Made by a program: the position numbers and the translations under genes
From: Candidatus Flexicrinis proximus
GTDB taxonomy: Bacteria; Chloroflexota; Anaerolineae; Aggregatilineales; Phototrophicaceae
Assembly (NCBI GenBank): GCA_016712885.1
Contig: JADJQF010000033.1
Coordinates: forward strand, 620,001 to 684,000
Length of the DNA stretch: 64,000 nt
Direction of reading: 5' to 3'
The notes under the pieces: generated by a model
The model's input: only the letters and a program-made list of their open reading frames with translations
Told to the model about the DNA's origin: nothing
The model's database searches: none
In this document: positions 35,236-42,917 of the stretch, piece by piece
Layout of the letters: each line of letters begins with the position of its first letter
Position numbering within the stretch: the stretch's first letter is position 1

Positions 35236-36204
35236 TCACCTGCTGCGAGCCAGCTCAGTGATGGCCCTGGCAGCGGACAGGACTGCCGCCCGGAGCGCCG
35301 CCGGTTCGATCACCTCGGCCTGTGTGCCCAATCCGAATACCAGCATCTTTGCCAGTTCTTCGTTTTCGACATTTACAGCGACTTCAGCCCAACCGCGTGC
35401 ATCCTGCGCGGCGTCGATCACTTCGCAGCGCCCCGGCGCGAGCCAGCGCATGAACGGCAGGCGGGATGGATCGACACGCAGCGTAAACTGATAGCCTGAG
35501 AGGGCTGCCGCGAACTCGCCGAGGTGCGCTTGCCAGTAACTCGGAAGGTCGAAAGCGGCGTCCCGGTGGAAGCGCTCTGCCAGCACAGTCACGTTACGCA
35601 GGCGCGATACGCGGTAGGTGCGGAATTCGCTGTCGCGCCTGGCGATCAAGTACCAGGTACTTGACTTTGCCACCAGGCTGTAGGGCTCAATCTCGCGCTC
35701 GCTCACATCGTGGCTGTGGTTCTCGTAGACAATCCGAATCCGGCGGTCTTCGTAGACCGCGCGCTGCAGATCGTCCCAGAATGCGAGCGGCGTCGAGTCG
35801 TGCCACCACCACAGCGGATCGATATAGATGCGCTGGCGGATTTGCTCCACAGAGGGCTGGTGAACCGCCGGGAGCGCGGCCGTCAGCTTGAGGAGCATGC
35901 TCTCGGCCGCATCCCCGAGGCCGATGTCGTGAAGTATCTGCGTGTTGTTGGACAGGAACAGCGAGCGTGCTTCTGCGTCTTTGAGGCCGGTCAGCGAGGT
36001 GCGATAACCCTCGTCGAGTGAGATTCCGCCGCCGTGACCGCCTTCACTGATGACCGGGACACCTGCCGCCGAAAGCGCATCGACATCGCGCAGGACGGTC
36101 CGTGTTGAAACTTCCAGCTCAGCCGCAAGCGTGCGCGCGGTTGTTTTTCCACGCGTTTGGAGCAGCAGGATTAGCGAAACCAGCCGATCTGCGCGCAAAA
36201 CCAA
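35236..36204 (-). CDS. WYL-domain transcriptional regulator
   Basis: A 322-residue regulator of the YafY/DeoR-like group. The N-terminal HTH_11 domain reads TARTLAAELEVSTRTVLRDV (about 21-40). The WYL domain (about 140-220) carries IVYENHSHDVSEREIEPYSL, STWYLIARRDSEFRTYRVSR and RFHRD. A WCX extension follows. It diverges from an alpha/beta hydrolase gene over an 84-nt gap that holds a perfect palindrome, so it very likely controls that gene and itself. The ligand is unknown. Confidence 0.93.
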   Translation of the reverse strand: MVLRADRLVSLILLLQTRGKTTARTLAAELEVSTRTVLRDVDALSAAGVPVISEGGHGGGISLDEGYRTSLTGLKDAEARSLFLSNNTQILHDIGLGDAAESMLLKLTAALPAVHQPSVEQIRQRIYIDPLWWWHDSTPLAFWDDLQRAVYEDRRIRIVYENHSHDVSEREIEPYSLVAKSSTWYLIARRDSEFRTYRVSRLRNVTVLAERFHRDAAFDLPSYWQAHLGEFAAALSGYQFTLRVDPSRLPFMRWLAPGRCEVIDAAQDARGWAEVAVNVENEELAKMLVFGLGTQAEVIEPAALRAAVLSAARAITELARSR

Positions 36205-36219
36205 TACTCCGAATCTTGC

Positions 36220-36236
36220 ATGACATGAGATGTCAT
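36220..36236. promoter_or_regulatory. Candidate operator of the WYL regulator
   Basis: ATGACAT-GAG-ATGTCAT is a perfect 7-3-7 inverted repeat, placed in the middle of the divergent promoter region. Flanking tgc/gca extend the symmetry further out. A homodimeric regulator would fit. Confidence 0.65.
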
Positions 36237-36288
36237 CTAATGCACTTTACCATACAAATATCGACATCGCATAAGGGAGAAATCAACC

Positions 36289-37116
36289 ATGGTCACTTCA
36301 TTGGAGTCTTACATCAAGGTCGACGGCGCGAATATCCACACGGAGTCGGCGGGCAGCGGCGACACGGTGGTGTTGGTGCACGCCGGGTTTCTGGACAGTG
36401 GCATGTGGGATGCCCAGTTCGAAGCGCTGAGCAGGACGCATCATGTCGTCCGTTACGATCAGCTCGGCTTCGGCAAGTCGGATCCCGCCGCCGGACCGGT
36501 GTCGAGACACCAGGAACTGGCGGCTGTTCTCGACGCGCTCGGCATCAGCAGGGCGACGATTATCGGCTGCTCGCAGGGCGGAACGGCGGCGCTGGACTTC
36601 GCACTGACCTATCCGCAGAAAGTCGCCTCGCTGATCCTCGTCTCGGCCACGCCCTCCGGGTTTGAGATGCAAGGCGAACCGCCGGCCGATATGCTGGCCA
36701 TGTTCGGCGCGGCGCAGCAGGGCGATCTGGCGCGCGTATCCGAACTGCAGATCAAGCTGTGGATCGATGGCGGATTCAGGCAGGCGGCTCAGGTCGATGC
36801 ACAGGTGCGGGCGGACGCGGCCCGGATGAACCGAATCGCAGTGGAGCGCGGAACGTTCTTCATTGCCGATGCCCAGCCGCTGAATCCGCTCGATCCACCG
36901 GCCGCGCAGCGTCTTGGCGAGGTCAAGGCGCCGGTGCTGGTGATTGACGGCGGGTTGGATCATCCCGAACTGCTGCGCGCGGCTGACGTGCTGGTTGCGA
37001 ATATCCGCGGCGCGCGCAAACTCGTGATCGAGAACGCGGCACACACCCCGAACATGGAGCGTCCTGACGTATTCAACCGCGCGGTGCTCGACTTTCTGCA
37101 AGCGGACGGCGCGTGA
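36289..37116 (+). CDS. Alpha/beta hydrolase
   Basis: A 275-residue cytosolic hydrolase. The HG-type oxyanion motif reads VVLVHAGFLDSGMWD, the nucleophile elbow is IIGCSQGGTAALDFA (Ser at about 90), the Asp is probably in VIDGGLDHPELL and the His in ENAAHTPNMERPD. The layout is that of the proline iminopeptidase/haloperoxidase-like group. The ATG follows gggag by 8 nt. It shares a divergent regulatory region with the WYL regulator, so expression is probably induced by an unknown compound. Confidence 0.9.
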   Translation: MVTSLESYIKVDGANIHTESAGSGDTVVLVHAGFLDSGMWDAQFEALSRTHHVVRYDQLGFGKSDPAAGPVSRHQELAAVLDALGISRATIIGCSQGGTAALDFALTYPQKVASLILVSATPSGFEMQGEPPADMLAMFGAAQQGDLARVSELQIKLWIDGGFRQAAQVDAQVRADAARMNRIAVERGTFFIADAQPLNPLDPPAAQRLGEVKAPVLVIDGGLDHPELLRAADVLVANIRGARKLVIENAAHTPNMERPDVFNRAVLDFLQADGA

Positions 37117-37165
37117 CGCGGAAAAAGCCACGGACAAAGAAGACCCGCGGGGAGACTTTCAATGC

Positions 37166-37242
37166 GCGCAAATGAGGGAGTCGAGAGGATGGAAATCCTC
37201 TCGCGGAGGTGTGGAGGCAGCGCCTCCACACCCGATTATGCA
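37166..37242. repeat. Intergenic palindromic repeat, copy 6
   Basis: The copy contains gcaaatgagggagtcgagag, an aggat/atcct hairpin, then tcgcggaggtgtggaggcag followed by cgcctccacacc, which is a perfect palindrome around gcgc. Only the right half of the family unit is present. Confidence 0.6.
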
Positions 37243-37250
37243 CAACAACC

Positions 37251-39812
37251 CTAGGCGCGCAGTTCCGCTTCGACCTGTTTCTGGGCGGCCTTGAGGATCT
37301 TCTTGCGCAGCGCCGCGACGTCCGCGTCCGACAGCGTGCGGTCGTCAGCCTGATAGACGAGGCTGAAGGCGAGGCTCTTGCTGCCGGCAGGCACGCTGCC
37401 GCCGGTATAAATGTCGAACAGCACCACCGAACGCAGCAGTTCGCCGCCGGCCTGTTCGATGACGGCCTGTACCGATCCTGCCGGGACGGTCTCCTTCACG
37501 ACCAGCGCAAGGTCTTCATAGACCGGCGGCGTGCTGGGGATTCCCTGGGTGCGGTACAGCGGATTGACCGACTTCAGAAGCGCGGAGAGGTCGAACTCAC
37601 CGACGAGGAAGGGTGTGTCGGGCAGTTCAAAGGCCCGCGCCACGAGCGGGTGCAGTTCTCCGAAACTGCCGATCTTCGCGCCGTTCACGAGCAGCGCTGC
37701 CGAACGTCCTGGATGCAACCAGGCACCGCCGCCTGCTTCAAGCGTCCACTGTTTGACGTGCAGCCCCAGCATCAGCCCGGTCACGACGCCCTTGATGTCG
37801 TAAAAGTCCAGCCGCGGGGGCTGCTGGTCCGACCAGTGTTCCGCGACGCGCGGGCCGGCCATCACAATCGCGAGGCGGTCAAGCTCGTCGGGCAGTTGCT
37901 GGCCCGGCCGCCGGAAAAACGCCGGCCCGATCTCGAAGTTCGCCTGCCGCGAGACATGGCGCAGGTTGCTGCGCGCCACGTTCAACAGGTTCGGGATCAA
38001 CGACTGACGCATGGCCGTCTTGTCGGGCTGGATCGGGTTGGCGATCCGCACATAATCCGCGTCTTCAGGCACGTTCACACCCGGCCGGCCCGACCCGCCG
38101 CGCGGGATGAGCAACGCTTCCACTTCGGGCGTGGTGAAGCGGTGAGTCATGTTCTCCTGCAGGCCAAGCGCCGTCAGGACGTCACGCGCATGTTCTTCGC
38201 GTTCCAGCGCCACATTCGACCACTGGGCCGGCAGCGCTTCATCCATCAGTGTCGTGGGCAGGGTGTCGAGGCCGCTGATGCGGGCGATCTCTTCGATCAG
38301 GTCGGCCTGGCCGATGACCGGATCATCGCTGATGTCCATCCGGTGATCCGGGACAACCGCGACCAGCGACTCCGCGCGTAGCGTGACCGCAAAGCCGAGG
38401 CGGGTCAGGATGTCGGCAGCCTGGTCAATCGGGACGCTCACCCCAAGCAGGCGCTTGATCTCGGTCGTCCTGAGCTCGATCCGGATCTCCGGTGAGGGCA
38501 GGGGATATTCGTCCAGGATGTCCTGCGACACGCTTCCACCGCCAAGCTGCCGCATTAGTTCGATGCCGCGCTTCACACCGACCAGCGCCTGCGCCGGGTG
38601 CACGCCGCGGCTGAAGCGCGTGCCGGCCTCGGTGTGGATCTTCTGCGCCTGCATCGTCTTCCTGATGTTGATGAAATTCCAGTTCGCCGCTTCCAGCAGG
38701 ACACTGGTCGTCGTATCGCTGATCTCCGTGTCGCCGCCGCCCATAATGCCACCGAGGCCGATCACGCCGGCCGTGTCGGAGACCAGGATTTGCTCGGCGC
38801 CGAGCTGCCGCGTCTGGCCGTCCAGTGTGAGGAGGACTTCGCCGGGGGTGGGCGTACGCGTGATGATGGTCGGCGTCTTGCCTTTCGCCCGTTCGACCAG
38901 TTTGTCGTAGTCGAAGGCGTGCAGAGGCTGGCCGACCTCAAACATCACGTAATTGGTCACGTCGACGATATTGCTGATCGGACGCTGGCCGATCAGCTGC
39001 AGCCGGCGCTGCATCCATTCTGGCGAGGGCTTGATCGTCGTGCCGGTCAGCAGCGCGGCGGTGAATCGGGAATTCAGTTCCGGCGTGCGAATCTCGATCT
39101 TCACTGCCGACCCGATCGCCGCTCCCGACATCACGACATCGGTCTTCGGCTGGCGCAGCGGCTTATTCAGGATTGCCGCGATTTCGCGCGCGACGCCCAG
39201 CACGCTGTAGCAGCGCGCCAGGTTTGGCGTGAGCTCGACCGTCAGGATCACGTCGCCCAACACGTCCTGCAGCGGGGTCCCGACCGGTTTGCCGGGGTCT
39301 TCATGCATCAGGATCACGCCATCGTGGTCTTCGGCGATGCCCAGCTCTTTCTCGCTGCACACCATCGACTTGTTATAGATTCCACGCAGCGGCTTTCCCT
39401 TGAGGGTCATGCGCTTGGGGGTTTCCGAATGGCCGTCCCAGACTTCCGCGCCTTCCAGCGCGATGGCCGTCCACAGCGGCTCCGTGAGCGGCCCAAGCCC
39501 TTTATACTGAAACAGGTTCGGCGCGCCGGTGACGCACTGCTCGACCTCCGTGCCGTGGTCAACCAGCGCCAGCACCAGCCGGTCGGCGTCCGGGTGCGGC
39601 TTGACTTCCAGGATGCGGCCCAGCTTGATCTTTTCGCGGTCCCAGACGAGGTGTTCGCTGGGCGGCATCCGCACGCCGTCGATCTTATTCTGGGGGACGC
39701 CAAGATACGTCAGGCTGACTTCCAGCCCGGCCAGCGTCAGCTTTTCGGCCAGCAATTCCGGCGCGATGTCGATGTCTACGAAATCTCTCAACCAGGAGAG
39801 TGGAATTTGCAT
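37251..39812 (-). CDS. pheT: Phenylalanyl-tRNA synthetase beta subunit
   Basis: An 853-residue subunit of the alpha2-beta2 enzyme. The N-terminal EMAP-like tRNA-binding domain is seen at LEVKPHPDADRLVLALVDHG (about 49-68). The B3/B4 editing region (about 210-370) and the B5 domain (RIELRTTEIKRLLGVSVPID, about 427-446) follow. The catalytic-like core comes next, and the C-terminal FDX-ACB domain (PPVYEDLALVVKE to LSDADVAALRKKI) binds the anticodon stem. Full length for a bacterial PheT. It follows pheS after a 71-nt gap, and both should be governed by the T-box upstream of pheS. Confidence 0.97.
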   Translation of the reverse strand: MQIPLSWLRDFVDIDIAPELLAEKLTLAGLEVSLTYLGVPQNKIDGVRMPPSEHLVWDREKIKLGRILEVKPHPDADRLVLALVDHGTEVEQCVTGAPNLFQYKGLGPLTEPLWTAIALEGAEVWDGHSETPKRMTLKGKPLRGIYNKSMVCSEKELGIAEDHDGVILMHEDPGKPVGTPLQDVLGDVILTVELTPNLARCYSVLGVAREIAAILNKPLRQPKTDVVMSGAAIGSAVKIEIRTPELNSRFTAALLTGTTIKPSPEWMQRRLQLIGQRPISNIVDVTNYVMFEVGQPLHAFDYDKLVERAKGKTPTIITRTPTPGEVLLTLDGQTRQLGAEQILVSDTAGVIGLGGIMGGGDTEISDTTTSVLLEAANWNFINIRKTMQAQKIHTEAGTRFSRGVHPAQALVGVKRGIELMRQLGGGSVSQDILDEYPLPSPEIRIELRTTEIKRLLGVSVPIDQAADILTRLGFAVTLRAESLVAVVPDHRMDISDDPVIGQADLIEEIARISGLDTLPTTLMDEALPAQWSNVALEREEHARDVLTALGLQENMTHRFTTPEVEALLIPRGGSGRPGVNVPEDADYVRIANPIQPDKTAMRQSLIPNLLNVARSNLRHVSRQANFEIGPAFFRRPGQQLPDELDRLAIVMAGPRVAEHWSDQQPPRLDFYDIKGVVTGLMLGLHVKQWTLEAGGGAWLHPGRSAALLVNGAKIGSFGELHPLVARAFELPDTPFLVGEFDLSALLKSVNPLYRTQGIPSTPPVYEDLALVVKETVPAGSVQAVIEQAGGELLRSVVLFDIYTGGSVPAGSKSLAFSLVYQADDRTLSDADVAALRKKILKAAQKQVEAELRA

Positions 39813-39883
39813 GGTGTCTCCGTGTCCTATCCAACCGTCAGCAGGTGTATGTTACCCTCATAGAGAGGCCGGTATGCTGCTGC

Positions 39884-40918
39884 CTAGAACTGCTCCAGAA
39901 AGCGCGAGTCGTTGCCCCAGAAGTTGCGGATGTCGGTCACGCCGTGCTTGAGCATCGTGATCCGCTCCGGCCCCATCCCGAAGGCGAAGCCGCTCCATTC
40001 CGCCGGATCGTAGCCGCCGTTGCGCAGCACCGTCGGGTGGATCATGCCGCTGCCGGCAATCTCCAGCCAGCCGGAATACTTGCACACGCTGCACCCTTTG
40101 CCCCCGCACAGGAAACATTCGATGTCGATTTCCATGCTCGGCTCGGTGAACGGGAAGTAGGACGAGCGGAAGCGCGCCTGGGCGTTTGGCGAGTACATTT
40201 TGCGCGCGAACTCGGTCACCGTCCCCTTAAGGTCGCTCATCGTGATCTTCCTGCCGATGGCGATGCCTTCGACCTGATGGAACTGTGCCTCGCTGCGGTT
40301 GGTGATCTGCTCGAAGCGGTAACACATGCCCGGCAGCACTACGCGAATCGGCTTCGTGCCGTTTTCGCCCAGGTCGCGCATCGCCCGGATTTGCCCCGCG
40401 GACGTATGTGTCCGCAGGATCACATCCTTGTCGGTCGTATAGAACGTATCCTGCATGTCCCGCGCCGGGTGGTGCGGCGGGAAGTTCAGCAGCGTGAAGT
40501 TCATATCATCGGTCTCGACATCGCGGCTGCGGTAGACCTGAAAGCCCATCTCTGCCCAGATTTCGTAGAAACGGCGCAAAGTCTGAATCGAGGGGTGCAA
40601 ACCGCCGCTGGCTGGCTGACGCCCCGGCAGCGTGACATCCAGCGCGCCGCCTTCAAGGTCGGCGGCCATCTCGACTTCCTGTACCAACGCCTCACGCTCG
40701 GCATAGGCCGTATCCAGCGCCGCCATGATCTCGTTAGCCCGCTTGCCGAACACCGGACGCTCTTCCTTGGACAGCCCGCCGATGCCGCGCAGCATCAGGC
40801 TCACTTCGCCTTTAGCGCCGATATAACGCGTTTTCCACGCGGCCAGCGACGCGCTCTCGCGCACTTCGGCCAGCTGGGCCAGCGCCTGTGTGTAGACCGA
40901 CTCGAGTTTTTCCAGCAT
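39884..40918 (-). CDS. pheS: Phenylalanyl-tRNA synthetase alpha subunit
   Basis: A 344-residue class II catalytic subunit. The N-terminal coiled coil (LEKLESVYTQALAQLAEVRE) is followed by motif 1 near GLHPSIQTLRRFYEIWAEMG. Motif 2 lies around MCYRFEQITNRSEAQFHQVE, and motif 3 reads SGFAFGMGPERITMLKHGV. A four-cysteine cluster, CFLCGGKGCSVCKYSG (about 277-292), lies before motif 3 and looks able to bind metal. The ribosome site is GAGAGGGA just upstream. It is the first gene of the pheST operon. Confidence 0.97.
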   Translation of the reverse strand: MLEKLESVYTQALAQLAEVRESASLAAWKTRYIGAKGEVSLMLRGIGGLSKEERPVFGKRANEIMAALDTAYAEREALVQEVEMAADLEGGALDVTLPGRQPASGGLHPSIQTLRRFYEIWAEMGFQVYRSRDVETDDMNFTLLNFPPHHPARDMQDTFYTTDKDVILRTHTSAGQIRAMRDLGENGTKPIRVVLPGMCYRFEQITNRSEAQFHQVEGIAIGRKITMSDLKGTVTEFARKMYSPNAQARFRSSYFPFTEPSMEIDIECFLCGGKGCSVCKYSGWLEIAGSGMIHPTVLRNGGYDPAEWSGFAFGMGPERITMLKHGVTDIRNFWGNDSRFLEQF

Positions 40919-40932
40919 ATTCCCTCTCCATC

Positions 40933-40976
40933 AAGTGAAAGAAGTGAACAGAAGCGAGAGAAGTGAAAGAAGTGAA
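40933..40976. repeat. Two 16-bp direct repeats in the pheS leader
   Basis: AAGTGAAAGAAGTGAA occurs at 40933-40948 and again at 40961-40976, 12 nt apart. In the pheS mRNA they read as pyrimidine-rich tracts just before the ribosome site. Confidence 0.6.
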
Positions 40977-41059
40977 GGAAGCGCCAAACGTGAAGACTAT
41001 GGCGCAGGTTTTCCCTCACTACTCGTCACCGCTTTTCACTTCTTCCCCTCCAAACAAAA

Positions 41060-41390
41060 CACCCGTCCGAATGACGTTGAACCCAACGTCAGGGACGGGC
41101 GCGCGATTGCGGCTCGTGGTACCACCCTGATTGACGGCAAACATGCCGCCCGCTCATTGGCCTGAATAACGGCAGGCATTCCGGACGAAGCTACTCGAAC
41201 GCCTTCGGCGATCTTTCTCCTCGCCAGCGATAGGAACGGCACGCGACCGTCCAGTTTGGGGGTGAATTCCGCGCTTGACGCCTGCTGCCGTTTTCAGCCT
41301 GTGACGGCGGCTCTCTGGTGGCTCGGTAGGCGCGGACTTTCCCCCGCAGCGCTGTTTCGCGTTTGCGATTGCCTTCATCATACGTCCAGA
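41060..41390 (-). promoter_or_regulatory. T-box riboswitch controlling pheST, specifier UUC (Phe)
   Basis: On the minus strand the leader shows CCAGAGAGCCG (41318-41308), then ggaaTTCacc with the likely specifier TTC at 41266-41264. The T-box GGTGGTACCACGA follows at 41126-41114. A terminator is formed by cccgtcc and gacgttg pairing with caacgtc and ggacggg (41062-41099), followed by tgttttgttt. The specifier is a Phe codon and the regulated genes are pheS and pheT, so the parts agree. Confidence 0.9.
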
Positions 41391-41398
41391 CAGCCGCC

Positions 41399-41466
41399 TG
41401 TCAAGTGCATGCCCCAGCTTCCGGGGTATGGGTGGCGCTGGGGTGGAACCCCAATTTACGTATGTC
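41399..41466. repeat. Intergenic palindromic repeat, copy 7 (left half)
   Basis: The copy contains gtgcatgccccagcttccgg, then cgctggggtggaaccccaat, a palindromic block shared with the copies at 21957 and 49378. It lies between the T-box 5' end and the end of the MBOAT gene. Confidence 0.55.
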
Positions 41467-41472
41467 ACACGG

Positions 41473-42909
41473 CTAAAACTGGAAGTAGATGAAGGTCTGG
41501 GTGGTCAGGCCGTAAATAAACGAGAACACGATGCCCAGGCCGAGTCCATAGTAAGCCGCCCAGCGCAGCCGCGTGTGCAGCGCTACGTTGAAACGTCCCA
41601 CGCGCGAGTCGAGCGCGTCGTACACCATCAACCCGGCGATCAGCGCCCACGACAGGGCGAACTCGGCTGACGGTCCGAGCAGGCCGCCCGCGAAGGGCAG
41701 TTCGACGCCGGAGGCGCCGCCGGAGAAGTCGAGTATATTACCCAGCACATGGAACGCGTCCTCGACGGTGTTGGCGCGGAAGAATACCCAGGCGATGCAC
41801 ACCAGCACGAAGGTCGCCGCCCAGCGCGCCAGGTGCGGGACACGCTTTCCCCAGCTTCGCCGCGCCCCGATGCTTTCGACCACGATCATCCCGCCGTGCA
41901 GCGCGCCCCAGATCAGGAATGTCCAGTTGGCGCCGTGCCATAAGCCGCTGATGACGAAGACCACAAACAGGTTGCCGAGCATGCGCCCGAAACCCTTGCG
42001 GTTGCCCCCCAGCGGGATATACAGGTAGTCGCGGAACCAGGTGGAGAGCGAGATGTGCCAGCGCCGCCAGAATTCGCGGATCGACTGCGACAGATACGGC
42101 TGCCGGAAGTTCACCATCAGATCAAAGCCCATGATTTTCGCCGCCCCGACCGCGATGTCCGAATAACCGGAGAAGTCGCAGTAGATCTGGAAGGCGAAGA
42201 AGACGGTCGCGTTGATCAGCGTCAGCCCGCTGTAGTCGTCTGCGCTGTTGTAGACCGCATTCACGTAGATCGCCAGCCGGTCGGCGATGACCAGTTTCTT
42301 GAATGCGCCCCACAGGATATACCGGAACCCTTCGACCGTGCGCGCGTAGTCGAAGCGGTGATCGACATAGAACTGCGGCAGCAGATGGGTCGCGCGTTCG
42401 ATCGGCCCGGCCACCAGCTGCGGGAAGAACGCGACGAAGGTCAAAAAGCGAACAACGCTCCGCTCGGCCTTCAGGTTTCCACGGTAGACGTCGATGGTAT
42501 AGGCCAGCGATTGGAACGTATAAAACGAAATCCCTACCGGCAGCAGAACGTTCAGCGTAACCGGCGAGACATCCACGCCGAGCGAGGTCAGCAGGTCGTA
42601 AATCGAGTCGGCGAAGAAGTTGAAGTATTTAAACGTGAACAGCACGCCCATGTTGCTGACGATGCTCAACAGCAGCCAGCGCTGCCGCCTGCGCCGGTCT
42701 TCCAGTGGCAGCGCGTCGATCTTCAACGCCGTGAAGTAGTCGATCCCCGCAGTGAACAGGATCAGGAAGATATAGCTGACGTTCCAGTAAATATAGAAGA
42801 AGTAGCTGGCGGCCATCAGGAACGCCAGCCGCGCCGTGCCTTTGAGCGAAAAGTACACGCCCAATACGACGATGAAAAAGATAAGAAATTCTATAGAGAC
42901 GAAGGACAT
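41473..42909 (-). CDS. MBOAT-family O-acyltransferase (AlgI-like)
   Basis: A 478-residue polytopic membrane protein of the AlgI/DltB class, which moves acyl groups across the membrane to surface polymers. Family marks are the N-terminal FLIFFIVVLGVYFSLKG, then LLPVGISFYTFQSLAYTIDV, FPQLVAGPIERA, YCDFSGYSDIAVGAAKIMGF and FWRRWHISLSTWFRDYLYIP. The catalytic His lies in ISGLWHGANWTFLIWG. The usual AlgJ/AlgX-like SGNH partner is not adjacent. Instead the gene starts 8 nt after a secreted repeat protein. The substrate polymer is unknown. Confidence 0.93.
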   Translation of the reverse strand: MSFVSIEFLIFFIVVLGVYFSLKGTARLAFLMAASYFFYIYWNVSYIFLILFTAGIDYFTALKIDALPLEDRRRRQRWLLLSIVSNMGVLFTFKYFNFFADSIYDLLTSLGVDVSPVTLNVLLPVGISFYTFQSLAYTIDVYRGNLKAERSVVRFLTFVAFFPQLVAGPIERATHLLPQFYVDHRFDYARTVEGFRYILWGAFKKLVIADRLAIYVNAVYNSADDYSGLTLINATVFFAFQIYCDFSGYSDIAVGAAKIMGFDLMVNFRQPYLSQSIREFWRRWHISLSTWFRDYLYIPLGGNRKGFGRMLGNLFVVFVISGLWHGANWTFLIWGALHGGMIVVESIGARRSWGKRVPHLARWAATFVLVCIAWVFFRANTVEDAFHVLGNILDFSGGASGVELPFAGGLLGPSAEFALSWALIAGLMVYDALDSRVGRFNVALHTRLRWAAYYGLGLGIVFSFIYGLTTQTFIYFQF

Positions 42910-42917
42910 GGAGGCTG

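Noticed and set aside
38598..40966. Two long + strand open frames over pheT and pheS
   Set aside because: They are antisense shadows of two full-length synthetase subunits.
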